Part shown: positions 44,104 through 53,976 of the stretch, one piece after another
How positions within the stretch are numbered: position 1 is the first letter of the stretch
Layout of the letters: each line of letters starts with the position of its first letter
Made by a program: the position numbers and the translations under genes
The notes under the pieces: generated by a model
Told to the model about the DNA's origin: nothing
The model's database searches: none
The model's input: the letters and a program-made list of their open reading frames with translations, nothing else
Source: Nocardia terrae
GTDB taxonomy: Bacteria > Actinomycetota > Actinomycetes > Mycobacteriales > Mycobacteriaceae
Length of the DNA stretch: 64,000 nt
Assembly: GCF_009760405.1 (NCBI RefSeq)
Contig: NZ_WRPP01000001.1
Location: 558,001-622,000 of the forward strand
Direction: 5' to 3'

Positions 44104-44655
44104 GTGGTAACTGACCAGCGGTACGACAATGTCGAGATGGGATGGACTGTTGGGGCGGAGGCAGTCGACTCCGATGTCGCCGTCGCATTGTGGAGGGCGT
44201 ATTACACCGAGGTCAGCGACCGTTGGTATCTGCTGCACGAAGGGCGCGCGACGGATCCTGACGAACTCGAGCGTGGGATCGCGGGATCGGATGGTGCTGA
44301 GCTCGTTCCGCCCGGTGGGCAGTTGCTGGTTGCGCGATACGACGGTGAGCCCGTCGGATGTGCGGGAGTGCGGTTACTGGATGTGGGAACGGCCGAACTG
44401 ACTCGGGTGTTTCTGTATCAGCGGATGCGTGGGAAGGGCGGTGCCGCTGTGCTTGTCGCGGGCGCCGAGGACGCCGCACGTGCCCTCGGCGCCGCGCGGT
44501 TGGTCCTCGACACTCGTAGCGACCTCGTGGAAGCCCGCAGGCTTTACATGCGGTTGGGCTACACAGAGACCGAGCCGCACAACAGCTCTCGTTACGCCGA
44601 CCACTGGTTCTGCAAGCGCCTCGACGTGGCACCAGGTTCGGTGCGCGAAATCTAG
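44104..44655 (+). CDS. GNAT family N-acetyltransferase
   Basis: 183 residues. Motif A is visible as LTRVFLYQRMRGKGGAAVLV (acetyl-CoA pyrophosphate loop R-x-x-G-x-G/A) followed by LVLDTRSDLVEARRLYMRLGY, the typical motif B. Substrate unknown. The GTG at 44104 is the longest start; an ATG at 44137 is possible. Convergent with devR with a 4-base overlap. Confidence 0.88.
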   Translation: MVTDQRYDNVEMGWTVGAEAVDSDVAVALWRAYYTEVSDRWYLLHEGRATDPDELERGIAGSDGAELVPPGGQLLVARYDGEPVGCAGVRLLDVGTAELTRVFLYQRMRGKGGAAVLVAGAEDAARALGAARLVLDTRSDLVEARRLYMRLGYTETEPHNSSRYADHWFCKRLDVAPGSVREI

Positions 44656-45335
44656 CGGACGCCGTCGGCCCAGTTGTCGCCGTGTTCGTGGCGGAGGTGT
44701 TCGGCGAGGATGGCTGCCTGGGAGCGGCGGGCCAGGCCCAGTTTGGCGAGGAGGGCGGAGACGTAGTTGCGGACTGTTTTTTCGGAGAGGTAGATCTTTC
44801 CCGCGATTTCCTTGTTGGAGAGACCTTGGCCGATATGCAGGAGGATCTGCTTTTCTCGTTCGGTGAGGTCGACATCCGCAAGAGGGTTGGTGGGGGTGCG
44901 TTGTTGGAGGCGTTCGGTTACCTCGGCGGCGGTACGGGGGTCGATCAGGGACTCGCCTGCCGCTACGCGGCGGATGGCGTCGATCAGTTGGGGGCCGCGG
45001 AGTTGTTTGAGGACATAGCCTTTGGCGCCGGCCAACACCGCGCCGAGGAGGGCCTCGTCGTCGGAGAACGAGGTGAGCATGAGGACGTTCAGGTCGGGGA
45101 TCTCGGAGATGAGGTCGCGGCAGACGGTGACGCCGTCGCCGTCCTCGAGGCGGACGTCGAGGACGGCCACGTCGGGGCGGACGGCGGGGACTCGGCGCAG
45201 GGCCTCGGCGGCGGAGCCGGCCTCGCCGGCGACCTCGATGTCGCCCTCGGCTTCCAGGAGGTCCTGGAGGCCGCGCCGGACGATCTCGTGGTCGTCTAGT
45301 AGGAAGACTCGGATCTTGTTGTCCACGGTGATCAT
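44652..45335 (-). CDS. devR: DevR/DosR-like response regulator (NarL/LuxR type)
   Basis: 227 residues. Receiver domain with D60 in VAVLDVRLEDGDG and the GAKGYVLKQ switch region; LuxR-type DNA-binding domain at about 155-215 with LTEREKQILLHIGQGLSNKE and SEKTVRNYVSALLAKLG followed by RRSQAA. The last motif is nearly that of mycobacterial DosR, which binds GGGAC-N4-GTCCC boxes in hypoxia. Such boxes occur upstream of nrdD and pflB here. A GTG start at 45326 has better ribosome binding site spacing than ATG 45335. Confidence 0.88.
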   Translation of the reverse strand: MITVDNKIRVFLLDDHEIVRRGLQDLLEAEGDIEVAGEAGSAAEALRRVPAVRPDVAVLDVRLEDGDGVTVCRDLISEIPDLNVLMLTSFSDDEALLGAVLAGAKGYVLKQLRGPQLIDAIRRVAAGESLIDPRTAAEVTERLQQRTPTNPLADVDLTEREKQILLHIGQGLSNKEIAGKIYLSEKTVRNYVSALLAKLGLARRSQAAILAEHLRHEHGDNWADGVR

Positions 45336-45373
45336 CCTCGCAGGTGGTCGGGCCGGATCCGGGTAGCGAACAC

Positions 45374-45411
45374 GGCGGGTGGCGGTCCACTGTGTCCGAC
45401 TGCCACCCGCC
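45374..45411 (-). terminator. Terminator after pflA
   Basis: A 10-bp stem GGCGGGTGGC/GCCACCCGCC with an inner GTC/GAC pairing lies 38 bases downstream of the pflA stop and upstream of devR. Confidence 0.65.
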
Positions 45412-45448
45412 GCGCTCTTTCCCCTGTTCCTTGTCCCCGACAAGGTCT

Positions 45449-46222
45449 CTAGTAGGCCGCCAGTCCGGCGTCCTGGAAAATGTCGCGCGCTCGTTCGACC
45501 TGTTCAGCGGTCGGTGTCGGGGTGTCGGCGAGCACGAAACGACGGTTGAGGGCCTCCCACTTGGACTGGCCCAGGGTGTGGAACGGGAGCACATCCACCC
45601 GTTCGATATTGCCCAGGCCGCCCGCGAAGCCGGCGACCGCGCCGATCTCCTCGATCGGATCGGTGATGCCCGGCACCAGCACGTAGCGCAGCCAGACCCG
45701 CTTGCCGCGCTTGGCCAGCCGGGTGGCGAAGTCCAGGGTCGGCTGCAGGTCGCGGCCGGTCAATCGACGGTAGGTCTCGGGCTGTCCGGCTTTGATATCC
45801 AGCAGCACCAGGTCCGTGGCCGCGAGCAGCTCATCGGAGGCAAGGCGCCCCAGGTAGCCGGAAGTATCCAGCGCGGTGGACAGCCCGAGACCTTGGAACC
45901 CCTGCAGCAGGGCGGTCGCGAAGTGCGGTTGCTGCAGCGGTTCCCCGCCGCTGATGGTCGCGCCGCCGCCGGAGGCGCGGATGAACGGCACGAACTTGCC
46001 CGCCTCGGCGAGCACATCGTCGACATTCATCCGAGTTCCGTTGTCGCGCAACCAGGTATCGGGGTTCTGGCAGTAGAGGCAGCGCAGGGGGCAGCCGCTC
46101 AGGAAGGTGACGAAGCGGGTGCCCGGCCCGTCCACTCCCGTGGAGATGTCCCAGGAGTGGACGGACCCGGTGGTTTCGGGGCCGACACCGACGCTCGGCT
46201 GGGACAGAAGTGCTGTGGACAT
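45449..46222 (-). CDS. pflA: Pyruvate formate-lyase activating enzyme (radical SAM)
   Basis: 257 residues. The [4Fe-4S] motif CPLRCLYCQN and SAM-binding ISGGEPLQQ are present, and the DTSGYLG and LDIKAGQPETY segments match PflA rather than NrdG. It installs the glycyl radical on PflB. ATG 46222 with AAAGG nine bases upstream; an in-frame TTG at 46231 is also possible. Lies 38 bases downstream of pflB in the same operon. Confidence 0.95.
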   Translation of the reverse strand: MSTALLSQPSVGVGPETTGSVHSWDISTGVDGPGTRFVTFLSGCPLRCLYCQNPDTWLRDNGTRMNVDDVLAEAGKFVPFIRASGGGATISGGEPLQQPHFATALLQGFQGLGLSTALDTSGYLGRLASDELLAATDLVLLDIKAGQPETYRRLTGRDLQPTLDFATRLAKRGKRVWLRYVLVPGITDPIEEIGAVAGFAGGLGNIERVDVLPFHTLGQSKWEALNRRFVLADTPTPTAEQVERARDIFQDAGLAAY

Positions 46223-46260
46223 TCTCTTCAACCTTTCTCGGTGTCGGCCGGGTGCGAGGC

Positions 46261-48513
46261 TTACAGGCTCGCGTGGAAGGTGCGGTTGATGACGTCGAGC
46301 TGCTGCTCGCGGGTCAGGCGAACGAAGTTCACCGCATAACCCGAGACGCGAATCGTCAACTGCGGGTAGTTCTCCGGGTGCTCCATGGCGTCGAGCAGCG
46401 TGTCCTGGTTGAGAACGTTGACGTTCATGTGGAACCCGTTGGTCGCGACGTAGCCGTCCAGCACGCCCACCAGGTTGGTGATGCGCTCGTCGGCGCTGCG
46501 GCCCAGACCCTGCGGCGTCACCGTGGTGGTGAGCGAAATGCCGTCCGTCGCATGCTCGTAGGGCAGCTTGGCGACCGACATGGCCGAGGCCACGATGCCG
46601 TGGGTGTCGCGGCCGTTCATCGGATTGGCGCCCGGCGAGAACGGCTCACCCGTACGACGGCCGTCGGGGGTGTTGCCGGTCTTCTTGCCGTACACCACAT
46701 TCGAGGTGATGGTCAGCACCGACTGGGTGTGCTCGGCATTGCGGTAGGTCGGGTACATGCGGACCTTCTGCATGAACCGCTCCACCAGTTCGGCGGCAAT
46801 CGAGTCGACGCGGTCGTCGTTGTTGCCGTACTTGGGGAAGTCGCCCTCGATGGTGTAGTCGACGGCCAGGCCGGTCTCATCGCGCACCGGGGTCACCTTG
46901 GCGTACTTGATCGCCGACAGCGAGTCGGCGGCCACGGCCAGACCGGCGATACCGCAGGCCATGGTGCGGCGAACATCCAAGTCGTGCAACGCCATTTCGA
47001 TGCGCTCGTAGGCGTACTTGTCGTGCATGTAGTGAATCACGTTGAGCGCGTGCACATACGTCTTGGCCAGCCAGTCCATCAGCTTGTCCATGGCGGCGTC
47101 GACCTCGGCGTAGTCGAGCACGTCGGAGGTGATGGGCTCGAAGCCGCGAGCGACGACCTTGCCCTTCTTCTCGTCGCGTCCGCCATTGATGGCGTACAGC
47201 AGCGTCTTGGCGAGATTGACTCGCGCGCCGAAGAACTGCATCTGCTTGCCGACCTCCATGGCCGAGACGCAGCAGGCGATGGCGGTGTCGTCGCCGAAGC
47301 GCGGCCGCATCAGCTCATCCGACTCGTACTGGATGGAGCTGGTGTCGATGGACACCTTGGCGCAGAAGCGCTTGAAGCCCTCGGGCAGCTGCGGCGACCA
47401 GAACACGGTCAGGTTCGGCTCGGGGGCCGGGCCCAGGTTGTAGAGGGTCTGCAGGTAGCGGAAGCTGGTGCGGGTCACCAGCGCACGCCCGTCGACGCCG
47501 ACGCCGCCGATGGACTCGGTCACCCAGGTCGGGTCGCCGGAGAACAGCTCGTCGTACTCGGGGGTGCGCAGGAAGCGCACGATGCGCAGCTTGATGACGA
47601 AGTCATCGACCAGTTCCTGGGCGCGCTCCTCGGTGATCAGGCCCTCGGCCAGATCGCGTTCGAGGTAGATGTCGACGAAGTTCGCGGTGCGGCCCAGCGA
47701 CATCGCCGCGCCGTTCTGCTCCTTCACCGCGGCCAGGTACGCGAAGTACAGCCACTGGATGGCCTCCTGCGCAGTGCTCGCGGGCTTGGAGATGTCGCAG
47801 CCGTAGGCGGCGGCCATTTCCTTCAGCTCGCCCAGCGCGCGGATCTGCTCGCTGACTTCCTCACGGCGGCGGATGGTTTCGTCGTCGGCCCACAGATCCT
47901 CGAGCGCGAGGTGGTCGGCCTTCTTGCCCTCGATGAGCTTGTCCACGCCGTAGAGCGCGACGCGACGGTAGTCGCCGATGATGCGGCCGCGGCCGTAGGC
48001 ATCCGGCAGGCCGGTCACGATGCCGGCGCTGCGGGCGGCGCGAATGTCGGCGGTGTAGGCGTCGAAAACGCCGTCGTTGTGGGTCTTGCGGTACTTGGTG
48101 AAGATCTCGGCGACCTTCGGGTCCTCCTCGACGCCGTAGGCGGCGAGGCTGGACTGCACCATGCGGTAGCCGCCGTAGGGCATGATCGCCCGCTTCAGCG
48201 GCGCATCGGTCTGCAGGCCGACGATGAGCTCGTTGCCCTCGTCGATGTAGCCGGGCCGGTGGGCGGTGATGGTGGAGGGGGTGTGCTGGTCCACGTCGTA
48301 GATGCCGCGCTCGCGCTCGGCCGGGAACATGGCGCTCAGCTTGTCCCAGATGCCCAGGGTGCGGGCGGTGGGTCCGGCCAGGAAGCTGCCGTCGCCCTCG
48401 TAGGGCGTGTAGTTCTGCTGAATGAAATCGCGCACGTCGATGGCGTCCCGCCACAGGCCGCCTTTGAATCCGGTCCAGGCTTCGGTGCGCGGTTCGGTTC
48501 CGATCATCGTCAT
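46261..48513 (-). CDS. pflB: Pyruvate formate-lyase (formate C-acetyltransferase)
   Basis: Converts pyruvate and CoA to acetyl-CoA and formate without oxygen. 750 residues, full length. The adjacent active-site Cys pair is in [13 protein letters not shown] and the glycyl radical Gly in RVSGYAVNF near the C-terminus. ATG 48513 with AGGAG eight bases upstream. The upstream region is shared with the divergent devS and holds a DosR-like box. The enzyme is rare in this usually respiratory lineage and implies fermentative survival in hypoxia. Confidence 0.97.
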   Translation of the reverse strand: MTMIGTEPRTEAWTGFKGGLWRDAIDVRDFIQQNYTPYEGDGSFLAGPTARTLGIWDKLSAMFPAERERGIYDVDQHTPSTITAHRPGYIDEGNELIVGLQTDAPLKRAIMPYGGYRMVQSSLAAYGVEEDPKVAEIFTKYRKTHNDGVFDAYTADIRAARSAGIVTGLPDAYGRGRIIGDYRRVALYGVDKLIEGKKADHLALEDLWADDETIRRREEVSEQIRALGELKEMAAAYGCDISKPASTAQEAIQWLYFAYLAAVKEQNGAAMSLGRTANFVDIYLERDLAEGLITEERAQELVDDFVIKLRIVRFLRTPEYDELFSGDPTWVTESIGGVGVDGRALVTRTSFRYLQTLYNLGPAPEPNLTVFWSPQLPEGFKRFCAKVSIDTSSIQYESDELMRPRFGDDTAIACCVSAMEVGKQMQFFGARVNLAKTLLYAINGGRDEKKGKVVARGFEPITSDVLDYAEVDAAMDKLMDWLAKTYVHALNVIHYMHDKYAYERIEMALHDLDVRRTMACGIAGLAVAADSLSAIKYAKVTPVRDETGLAVDYTIEGDFPKYGNNDDRVDSIAAELVERFMQKVRMYPTYRNAEHTQSVLTITSNVVYGKKTGNTPDGRRTGEPFSPGANPMNGRDTHGIVASAMSVAKLPYEHATDGISLTTTVTPQGLGRSADERITNLVGVLDGYVATNGFHMNVNVLNQDTLLDAMEHPENYPQLTIRVSGYAVNFVRLTREQQLDVINRTFHASL

Positions 48514-48578
48514 TGTGTGACTCCTAAATCAGCCGAATGGTCTGAAATCAGACTGCTCCGTGACGACACCCCGCCCCA

Positions 48579-48592
48579 GAGACAAATGTCCC
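48579..48592. promoter_or_regulatory. DosR/DevR-box-like site between pflB and devS
   Basis: GAGAC-AAAT-GTCCC differs by one base from a perfect GGGAC-N4-GTCCC palindrome and has the same AAAT spacer as the nrdD site. It lies 66 bases upstream of pflB and 29 upstream of devS, so it could serve both divergent genes. Confidence 0.7.
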
Positions 48593-48620
48593 CATGTTGC
48601 CGGTAGGTAGCCTTTGGTTC

Positions 48621-49835
48621 ATGTCCGATGAGCCGTGGGGTGCCGTACCGGATGTGCTGCGGGAACTGACCGCGCCCGAGGAACGGCTGCACGACCTGGT
48701 CGAAGCCGTCTACTCGGTGGTTTCCGACCTGGATGTGGACATGGTGCTGCGGCAGCTGGTGACCGCGGCGGTCCGGTTGGTCGACGCCGAATACGGTGCC
48801 CTGGGGTTGCTGGACCTCGATGACCCGTCGGGTGAGCTACGCCTGGCCCAGTTCGTCCCGGTCGGTATGGATGACTCGATCATTCAGCGGATCGGGCACT
48901 GGCCGCGCGGAGGCGGCGTCCTCGGGGTGGTCCTGTCGGGGGACGAGCCGGTGCGCCTCGACGACCTCATGCAGCACCCCGCCTTCGAGGGCTGGCCCGC
49001 CGGGCACCCGCCCATGCACAGCTTCCTCGGCGTGCCGGTGCGCTATCGCGGGCGAGTGCTGGGCGACCTCTATCTGTCCAACAAGCGCGGCGGCGGCACC
49101 TTCACCGATGAGGACGAGCGGATCATCGAGGCGCTGGCGGTGATCGCCGCCACCAAGATCACCAATGTGCGCATGTACGACCAGGTGCAGCGCGACACCG
49201 TGCGGCGGCAGCAGGACTCCGCCAAGATCGCCGTCATGGAGGATCGCGACCGCATCGCGCGCGATCTCCACGACTCGGTCATCCAGCGCATCTACGCCTC
49301 GGGCCTGGCCCTGCAGGGTGCGCTGCGCATGCAGCCCGCGGCCGACATCGCGGATCGCCTGGAACGCGTGGTCGCCGACCTGGACGACACCATCCAGGAC
49401 ATTCGCGGCACCATCTTCTCGCTGCAGTCCGCCACCGGCGGCGAGGGCGGATTGCGCAGCCAGATCACCGAATTGGTCGCCTCGGCCGCCAGGCACCTGG
49501 GCTTCACCCCGGGCCTGCGCCAGAACGGCCCGATCGACACCCTGGTCCCGCCCGAGACCGCCCGCCAGGCCCTCGCGGTGCTGCGGGAATCACTGTCGAA
49601 TGTGGTCCGCCACGCCGATGCCACCCGCATCGACGTGAGCGTCACCGCGGCCCGGGGTGAACTCCGGATCTCGGTGGCGGACAACGGTATCGGCGTCGGC
49701 TCCGCGCCCCGGCGGGGCGGACTGCGCAATATCGCCGAACGCGCCACCGAGCTCGACGGGGTCGTGGAGATCGGGCTGGGGCTGGACGGGCGCGGCACCA
49801 CGGTCGTGTGGCGGGTGCCGATCCCGGAGGCGTGA
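48621..49835 (+). CDS. devS: DevS/DosT-like sensor histidine kinase with a single GAF domain
   Basis: 404 residues. One GAF domain (about 35-185) with GHPPMHSFLGVPVRYRG; H129 aligns by eye with the heme-ligand region of mycobacterial DosS/DosT (HPPM-x-x-FLGVPV). Then HisKA_3 with H217 in DRIARDLHDSVIQRIY and a HATPase domain (about 300-400: NVVRHADATRI, VADNGIGVG). Mycobacterial DosS has a second GAF and ~578 residues; that domain is missing here. Probably a heme-based oxygen or redox sensor that phosphorylates the DevR homologue. ATG 48621 chosen on family start. Confidence 0.88.
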   Translation: MSDEPWGAVPDVLRELTAPEERLHDLVEAVYSVVSDLDVDMVLRQLVTAAVRLVDAEYGALGLLDLDDPSGELRLAQFVPVGMDDSIIQRIGHWPRGGGVLGVVLSGDEPVRLDDLMQHPAFEGWPAGHPPMHSFLGVPVRYRGRVLGDLYLSNKRGGGTFTDEDERIIEALAVIAATKITNVRMYDQVQRDTVRRQQDSAKIAVMEDRDRIARDLHDSVIQRIYASGLALQGALRMQPAADIADRLERVVADLDDTIQDIRGTIFSLQSATGGEGGLRSQITELVASAARHLGFTPGLRQNGPIDTLVPPETARQALAVLRESLSNVVRHADATRIDVSVTAARGELRISVADNGIGVGSAPRRGGLRNIAERATELDGVVEIGLGLDGRGTTVVWRVPIPEA

Positions 49836-49871
49836 TCCCGGCCGCGAGCGGGCCGGAATCACGGGCTCGGC

Positions 49872-50588
49872 TCAGCTGCCCGGCTGGGCGGCGGCCTGCG
49901 GTGTGGGGGCCGGGGTCGTCTTGTCGGCCCACCGGGTGGTGCCGTCCTTGGCCTCCATGGTGTTGAGCAGGTCGAACCCGGAGATGAGGAGGGTGGGTCC
50001 GCCCAGGGCGATGGTGCCGAGGATGCCGCCGACGGTCGCGCCGGTGAGGAAGCCTGCGACACAGCCCGCCACCAGGGTGGCCACACAGCCGACGGTCGCG
50101 CCCAGCGCGGTCCCCACGAAGGTGCCGATCGTGGTGGCCAGCCCGAACTGCTGGGAGAAATTGGCCAGTGCGCGATCGTTTTCCGCCTGTGAGGCGACGG
50201 GTTTCACCGTGATGGGCTGTGCGAGCGACAGATCGGCGGGCCGGTCCGGGGTCAGCGCCAATACCGTGCCGTCATTCTGAATTTCGGGTTCGACCGGAAT
50301 GTCGGTGGCGCCCAGATGGAATTCCAGCGGCAGGGTGAGCAGTATTCTTCCCTCGCCGTCCTTGACGTTCACCACGTCCGAGGTCGTCGCCTTCGAGAGT
50401 TCGAAGGTTCCGCCGCGCAGGCTGGTCACAACCTTCTTGTCCTGCAGTTTGACCGAGTACGTCAGGCTCGGCGGGGCGGTCGTGGGCTCGGCGTTCGCCG
50501 GTGTGATGGCCGCGGGTAGCACGGTGGCCGGGGTGACCAGTGCGCCGATCACCAGGGTGGCAGTAGCGCAGGCAGTGCGGAACTCCAT
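49872..50588 (-). CDS. Secreted/envelope protein of a Nocardia-type family, function unknown
   Basis: 238 residues. Signal peptide (MEFRTACATATLVIGALVTP ... ANA) is followed by a beta-rich domain (SLTYSVKLQDKKVVTSLRGG, LPLEFHLGA), then a motif around KPVASQAENDRALANFSQQF and two Gly/Ala-rich hydrophobic segments (GTFVGTALGATVG, GAT VGGILGTIALGG), ending WADKTTPAP and a Pro/Ala/Gln tail. Nocardia genomes carry many paralogues of this layout; no function is known. The Gly-zipper helices suggest membrane insertion after export. Confidence 0.8.
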   Translation of the reverse strand: MEFRTACATATLVIGALVTPATVLPAAITPANAEPTTAPPSLTYSVKLQDKKVVTSLRGGTFELSKATTSDVVNVKDGEGRILLTLPLEFHLGATDIPVEPEIQNDGTVLALTPDRPADLSLAQPITVKPVASQAENDRALANFSQQFGLATTIGTFVGTALGATVGCVATLVAGCVAGFLTGATVGGILGTIALGGPTLLISGFDLLNTMEAKDGTTRWADKTTPAPTPQAAAQPGS

Positions 50589-50804
50589 GCGGTATTCCAA
50601 TCCGTCATCAGGTGTGGAGCCGATCCGAAATCTGGAGCTTAATGGAAGGTGCAAATACCCAAAAGGTTTCGGACGCAATATATTCAGGCGGAAACGATTC
50701 GTCTGATATCGGAGAATAATCCACTACATCCGATATGCCGCAATGTCGCTCACCCTAGCGCCCGCCGTCCACCCCCGCGCGCCGATTCGGCAAACTCTTC
50801 TGCC

Positions 50805-51281
50805 ATGAGCCTCAGATACAGCGCCGGAGTCCTGCTGTTCCGCCGCACCGCCGGTCTCGAAGTGCTGCTCGGGCACATGGGTGGCCCGCTGTGGGCCAAG
50901 AAGGACGCCGCCGCCTGGTCCATCCCCAAGGGCGAATACGAGCCCGAGGAGGAGAAGCCCGAGGCGGCCGCCCGTCGCGAATTCGCCGAAGAGCTGGGCG
51001 TGCCCGCCCCGGACGGCGAGTGGATCCCGCTCGGAGAGGTCGAATACGGCAGCGGCCGCGGCAAGAAGCAGCTCACCGTCTGGGCGGTCGAAGCCGACCT
51101 CGACCCCGCCGCGATCGTGCCCGGCACCTTCGAAATGGAATGGCCCCCGCGCTCGGGCCGCCTCGCCGAATTCCCCGAAATCGACCGCGCCGCATGGTTC
51201 GACCTCGCCACCGCCGAGGAGAAGCTGGGCAAGGGCCAGCGCCCCTACCTCGGCCGCCTGCGCGACCAGCTGGGCGGATAG
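50805..51281 (+). CDS. Nudix hydrolase
   Basis: 158 residues. The Nudix box is GEYEPEEEKPEAAARREFAE followed by ELGV. The early SAGVLLFRR segment and the WSIPKGEYE lead resemble the Ap4A/NTP pyrophosphohydrolase group of actinobacteria. Substrate unknown. ATG 50805; no clear ribosome binding site. Lies 82 bases before the P450 operon on the same strand. Confidence 0.92.
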   Translation: MSLRYSAGVLLFRRTAGLEVLLGHMGGPLWAKKDAAAWSIPKGEYEPEEEKPEAAARREFAEELGVPAPDGEWIPLGEVEYGSGRGKKQLTVWAVEADLDPAAIVPGTFEMEWPPRSGRLAEFPEIDRAAWFDLATAEEKLGKGQRPYLGRLRDQLGG

Positions 51282-51363
51282 CCCGCATACCGCGATCGCA
51301 GTAGATCAAGAGTCCACGTCCGGACGACGACGACCACCCGGTCCCGGCGGCAGGGTGGTCGGT

Positions 51364-52557
51364 ATGACCGAAACTCAGCTCGTCACCGGGACCCAGCCCG
51401 TGGTGCGGACCTGCCCGTTCAGCCCGCCCGAGGAGTACCGGACACTGCGCGAACAGGATCCGATCACTCGGGTCACCTTGCCCGACGGCATCGAGGGCTG
51501 GCTGGTCACCCGCTACGCGGACGTGCGCGCCGTGCTGTCCGATCCGCGATTCAGCTCGCGGCGTCGCGGTGTCACCGGCAACCACCTCGGGTCCGAGGAA
51601 CTGCCGCCGGCCCCGCCGGGCTGGTTCATCATGATGGATCCGCCCGAGCACACCCGCCTGCGCCGCATGCTCACCGGCCGGTTCACCGTCCGGCGCATGC
51701 GCGAGCTGACCCCGGCGGTCGAGAAGATCGTCGCCGACCACCTCGACGCGATGGCCGCGGCCACCGGCCCGGTCGATCTGGTCCAGGAGTTCGCATTGCC
51801 GATTCCCTCGCTGGTCATCTGCGAGCTGCTCGGCGTGCCCTACGCCGATCGTGAGGAGTTCCAGCACAATTCGGCCGTCATCCTGCGTCTCGGCGCACCC
51901 GCCGAGGAAGTGGCGCAGGCCCAGCTGGAATTGAACCGGCTGATCCACCGGATCGCCGTTCGCAAGCGCGCCGAGCCCGGTGACGACATCCTCAGCGCGC
52001 TCGTGCGCGACGGCGATCTCACCGATGAGGAGCTGGCCGGCGTCGGCGTCCTGCTGCTGGTCGCCGGGCACGAGACCACGGCCAACATGATCGCCCTGAG
52101 CACCCTGTGCCTGCTGCGCGATCCGGCTCAGCTGGCACTGCTGCGCTCCGAGCCCGAACACGTGGACGCGGTGGTCGAGGAACTGCTGCGCTACCTGAGC
52201 GTCATCCAGTTCGGCATCCGCCGAAGGGCTTTGGAGGATGTGGAGCTGGACGGCCACCTGATTCCGGCGGGCAGCACGGTGGTCGCCCACCTGCCCGCCG
52301 CCAACCGGGACCCGGAACAGTTCCCGCAGGATCCCGAGAGCCTGGATCTGATGCGCCCGCACTCGGCGCACGTCGCCTTCGGTTTCGGTATCCACCAGTG
52401 CATCGGCCAGCAGCTGGCCCGGCTGGAGCTGCGAATCGCGTTGAGCGCGTTGTTCGAACGCTTCCCGGAGCTGCGGCTCGCGATGCCGCTCGAGCAGATC
52501 CCGATGCGCGACGAGATGGTCGTCTACGGCGTGCACGAGCTTCCGGTGACCTGGTAG
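51364..52557 (+). CDS. Cytochrome P450 monooxygenase
   Basis: 397 residues, soluble bacterial class I P450. I-helix AGHETTANMIAL, K-helix ELLRYLSVIQ (ExxR), heme loop FGFGIHQCIGQQLARLE with ligand C346. Style is that of CYP105/107 enzymes, which hydroxylate secondary metabolites or xenobiotics. The next two genes encode its ferredoxin and reductase, so the electron chain is complete. Substrate not deducible; no biosynthetic cluster is present around it. Confidence 0.96.
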   Translation: MTETQLVTGTQPVVRTCPFSPPEEYRTLREQDPITRVTLPDGIEGWLVTRYADVRAVLSDPRFSSRRRGVTGNHLGSEELPPAPPGWFIMMDPPEHTRLRRMLTGRFTVRRMRELTPAVEKIVADHLDAMAAATGPVDLVQEFALPIPSLVICELLGVPYADREEFQHNSAVILRLGAPAEEVAQAQLELNRLIHRIAVRKRAEPGDDILSALVRDGDLTDEELAGVGVLLLVAGHETTANMIALSTLCLLRDPAQLALLRSEPEHVDAVVEELLRYLSVIQFGIRRRALEDVELDGHLIPAGSTVVAHLPAANRDPEQFPQDPESLDLMRPHSAHVAFGFGIHQCIGQQLARLELRIALSALFERFPELRLAMPLEQIPMRDEMVVYGVHELPVTW

Positions 52558-52572
52558 GGGAGGGGCGATTCC

Positions 52573-52767
52573 ATGAAGATCGAGATCGACCAGAGCAAGT
52601 GCTGCGGCGGCGGCCAGTGCGTGATGGCCGCCCCGGCGGTGTTCGACCAGCGCGACGAGGACGGCGTGGTCGTCCTGCTCGACGCGAGCCCGGCCGAGGA
52701 GCTGCTGCCCGAGGTCCTGCGGGCCGCGGCGAGCTGCCCGACCCTCGCCATCCGGGTCGACCGGTAG
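52573..52767 (+). CDS. [3Fe-4S] ferredoxin, P450 partner
   Basis: 64 residues. Cysteines at 10/11, 16 and 54 (KCCGGGQCV ... ASCPTLAI) fit a single [3Fe-4S] cluster of the type that serves actinobacterial P450s. AGGGGAGG lies seven bases before the ATG. Its stop overlaps the GTG of the reductase by one base (TAGTG). Confidence 0.95.
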   Translation: MKIEIDQSKCCGGGQCVMAAPAVFDQRDEDGVVVLLDASPAEELLPEVLRAAASCPTLAIRVDR

Positions 52768-53963
52768 TGTCCGCCCCGAATCACGTTGTCGTGGTAGGTG
52801 CTTCGGCCGCGGGTCTGACCGCGGCCGAGGCCCTGCGGCGGGAGGGCTTCACCGGTGGGCTCACCCTGATCGGCGACGAGACCCACCCGCCCTATGACCG
52901 CCCGCCGCTGTCGAAGCAGGTGCTCACCGGGGCGAGGCAGCCCTCGGAGGTCGCGCTGCGCGATGAGGACGCGATCGCCCGGCTCCAGGCGGATCTGCGA
53001 TTGGGTTGCCGAGCAACCGGTTTGGATACCGCCGCACGCGTGATCGCACTCGCCGACGGTGACCGGGTGCGCTACGACGGCATGATCATCGCCACCGGTC
53101 TGCGCCCGCGCCGGCTGCCTTTCGGACACGAGCTGGCCGGGGTGCATGTGCTGCGCACCCTCGATGACGCCCTCGCGGTGCGCGCGGAGCTGGCGACCGG
53201 GCCGCGTGTGGTGGTGCTGGGTGCGGGCTTCCTCGGCAGCGAGACAGCCGCCTCCGCACGGGAACTCGGATTGGACGTCACCCTGGTCGACGCCGAGCCC
53301 GCCCCCATGATCCGCCAGTTCGGTCCCGAGGTCGCGGGCCTGCTGGCCGCCGCCCATCGCGACCACGGGGTGCGAATGCGGATGGGCCGCAAGGTATCCG
53401 GCATCGAGGGCGGGAACGGCCGGGTCGCCGCGGTCGTGCTCGACGACGGGACACGGCTGGCCGCGGACCTCGTGGTGGTCGCCATCGGCTCGGTGCCCGC
53501 CGTGGACTGGCTGGCCGGTTCCGGTGTGCCGATCGGCGATGGAGTGCTGTGCGACGAGTACTGCCGTGCCGGGCCGGGCGTCTACGCGGCCGGGGATGTC
53601 GCCAACTGGCCGCATCCGGGTCTCGGCGCGCGGGTCCGGCTCGAGCAGCGCACCAATGCGGGGGAGCAGGCGATGGCCGCCGCCCGCAATCTGCTCGCCG
53701 AGCCGGGACAGGAAACGCCGTATGCGCCAACCCCGTTCGGATGGACCGATCACTACGGCGACAAGATCCAGCTGCACGGCTGGTGTCCGCCCGGAGCCCG
53801 GACCGAGATCGTCGCGGGCCACCCGCGCGAGCGCAAGTTCGTCGCGCTCTACCGCCGCGGCGACCGGGTCGTGGGCGCGCTGGGCTGGAACAGCGTCCGC
53901 GCGCTGCGCGCATACCGCGGCCACGTCACCGCGCCGGGTCACGCCGATGCGTCCGGTCGGTAG
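52767..53963 (+). CDS. NAD(P)H-dependent ferredoxin reductase (FAD), P450 partner
   Basis: 398 residues. FAD-binding VVVGASAAGLTAAEALRREG at the start, THPPYDRPPLSKQVL, NAD(P)H-binding VVLGAGFLGSETAASARELG at about 155 and GVYAAGDVANW for FAD. Same putidaredoxin reductase-like fold as the 25947-27143 protein. Supplies electrons to the ferredoxin and P450 just upstream. GTG 52767 overlaps the ferredoxin stop, so the three genes are translationally coupled. Confidence 0.95.
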   Translation: MSAPNHVVVVGASAAGLTAAEALRREGFTGGLTLIGDETHPPYDRPPLSKQVLTGARQPSEVALRDEDAIARLQADLRLGCRATGLDTAARVIALADGDRVRYDGMIIATGLRPRRLPFGHELAGVHVLRTLDDALAVRAELATGPRVVVLGAGFLGSETAASARELGLDVTLVDAEPAPMIRQFGPEVAGLLAAAHRDHGVRMRMGRKVSGIEGGNGRVAAVVLDDGTRLAADLVVVAIGSVPAVDWLAGSGVPIGDGVLCDEYCRAGPGVYAAGDVANWPHPGLGARVRLEQRTNAGEQAMAAARNLLAEPGQETPYAPTPFGWTDHYGDKIQLHGWCPPGARTEIVAGHPRERKFVALYRRGDRVVGALGWNSVRALRAYRGHVTAPGHADASGR

Positions 53964-53976
53964 GTACCTTGACGAC

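Noticed and set aside
46210..48606. Plus-strand open frame of about 800 codons opposite pflB
   Set aside because: Antisense to a clear pyruvate formate-lyase; no motif in the opposite product.
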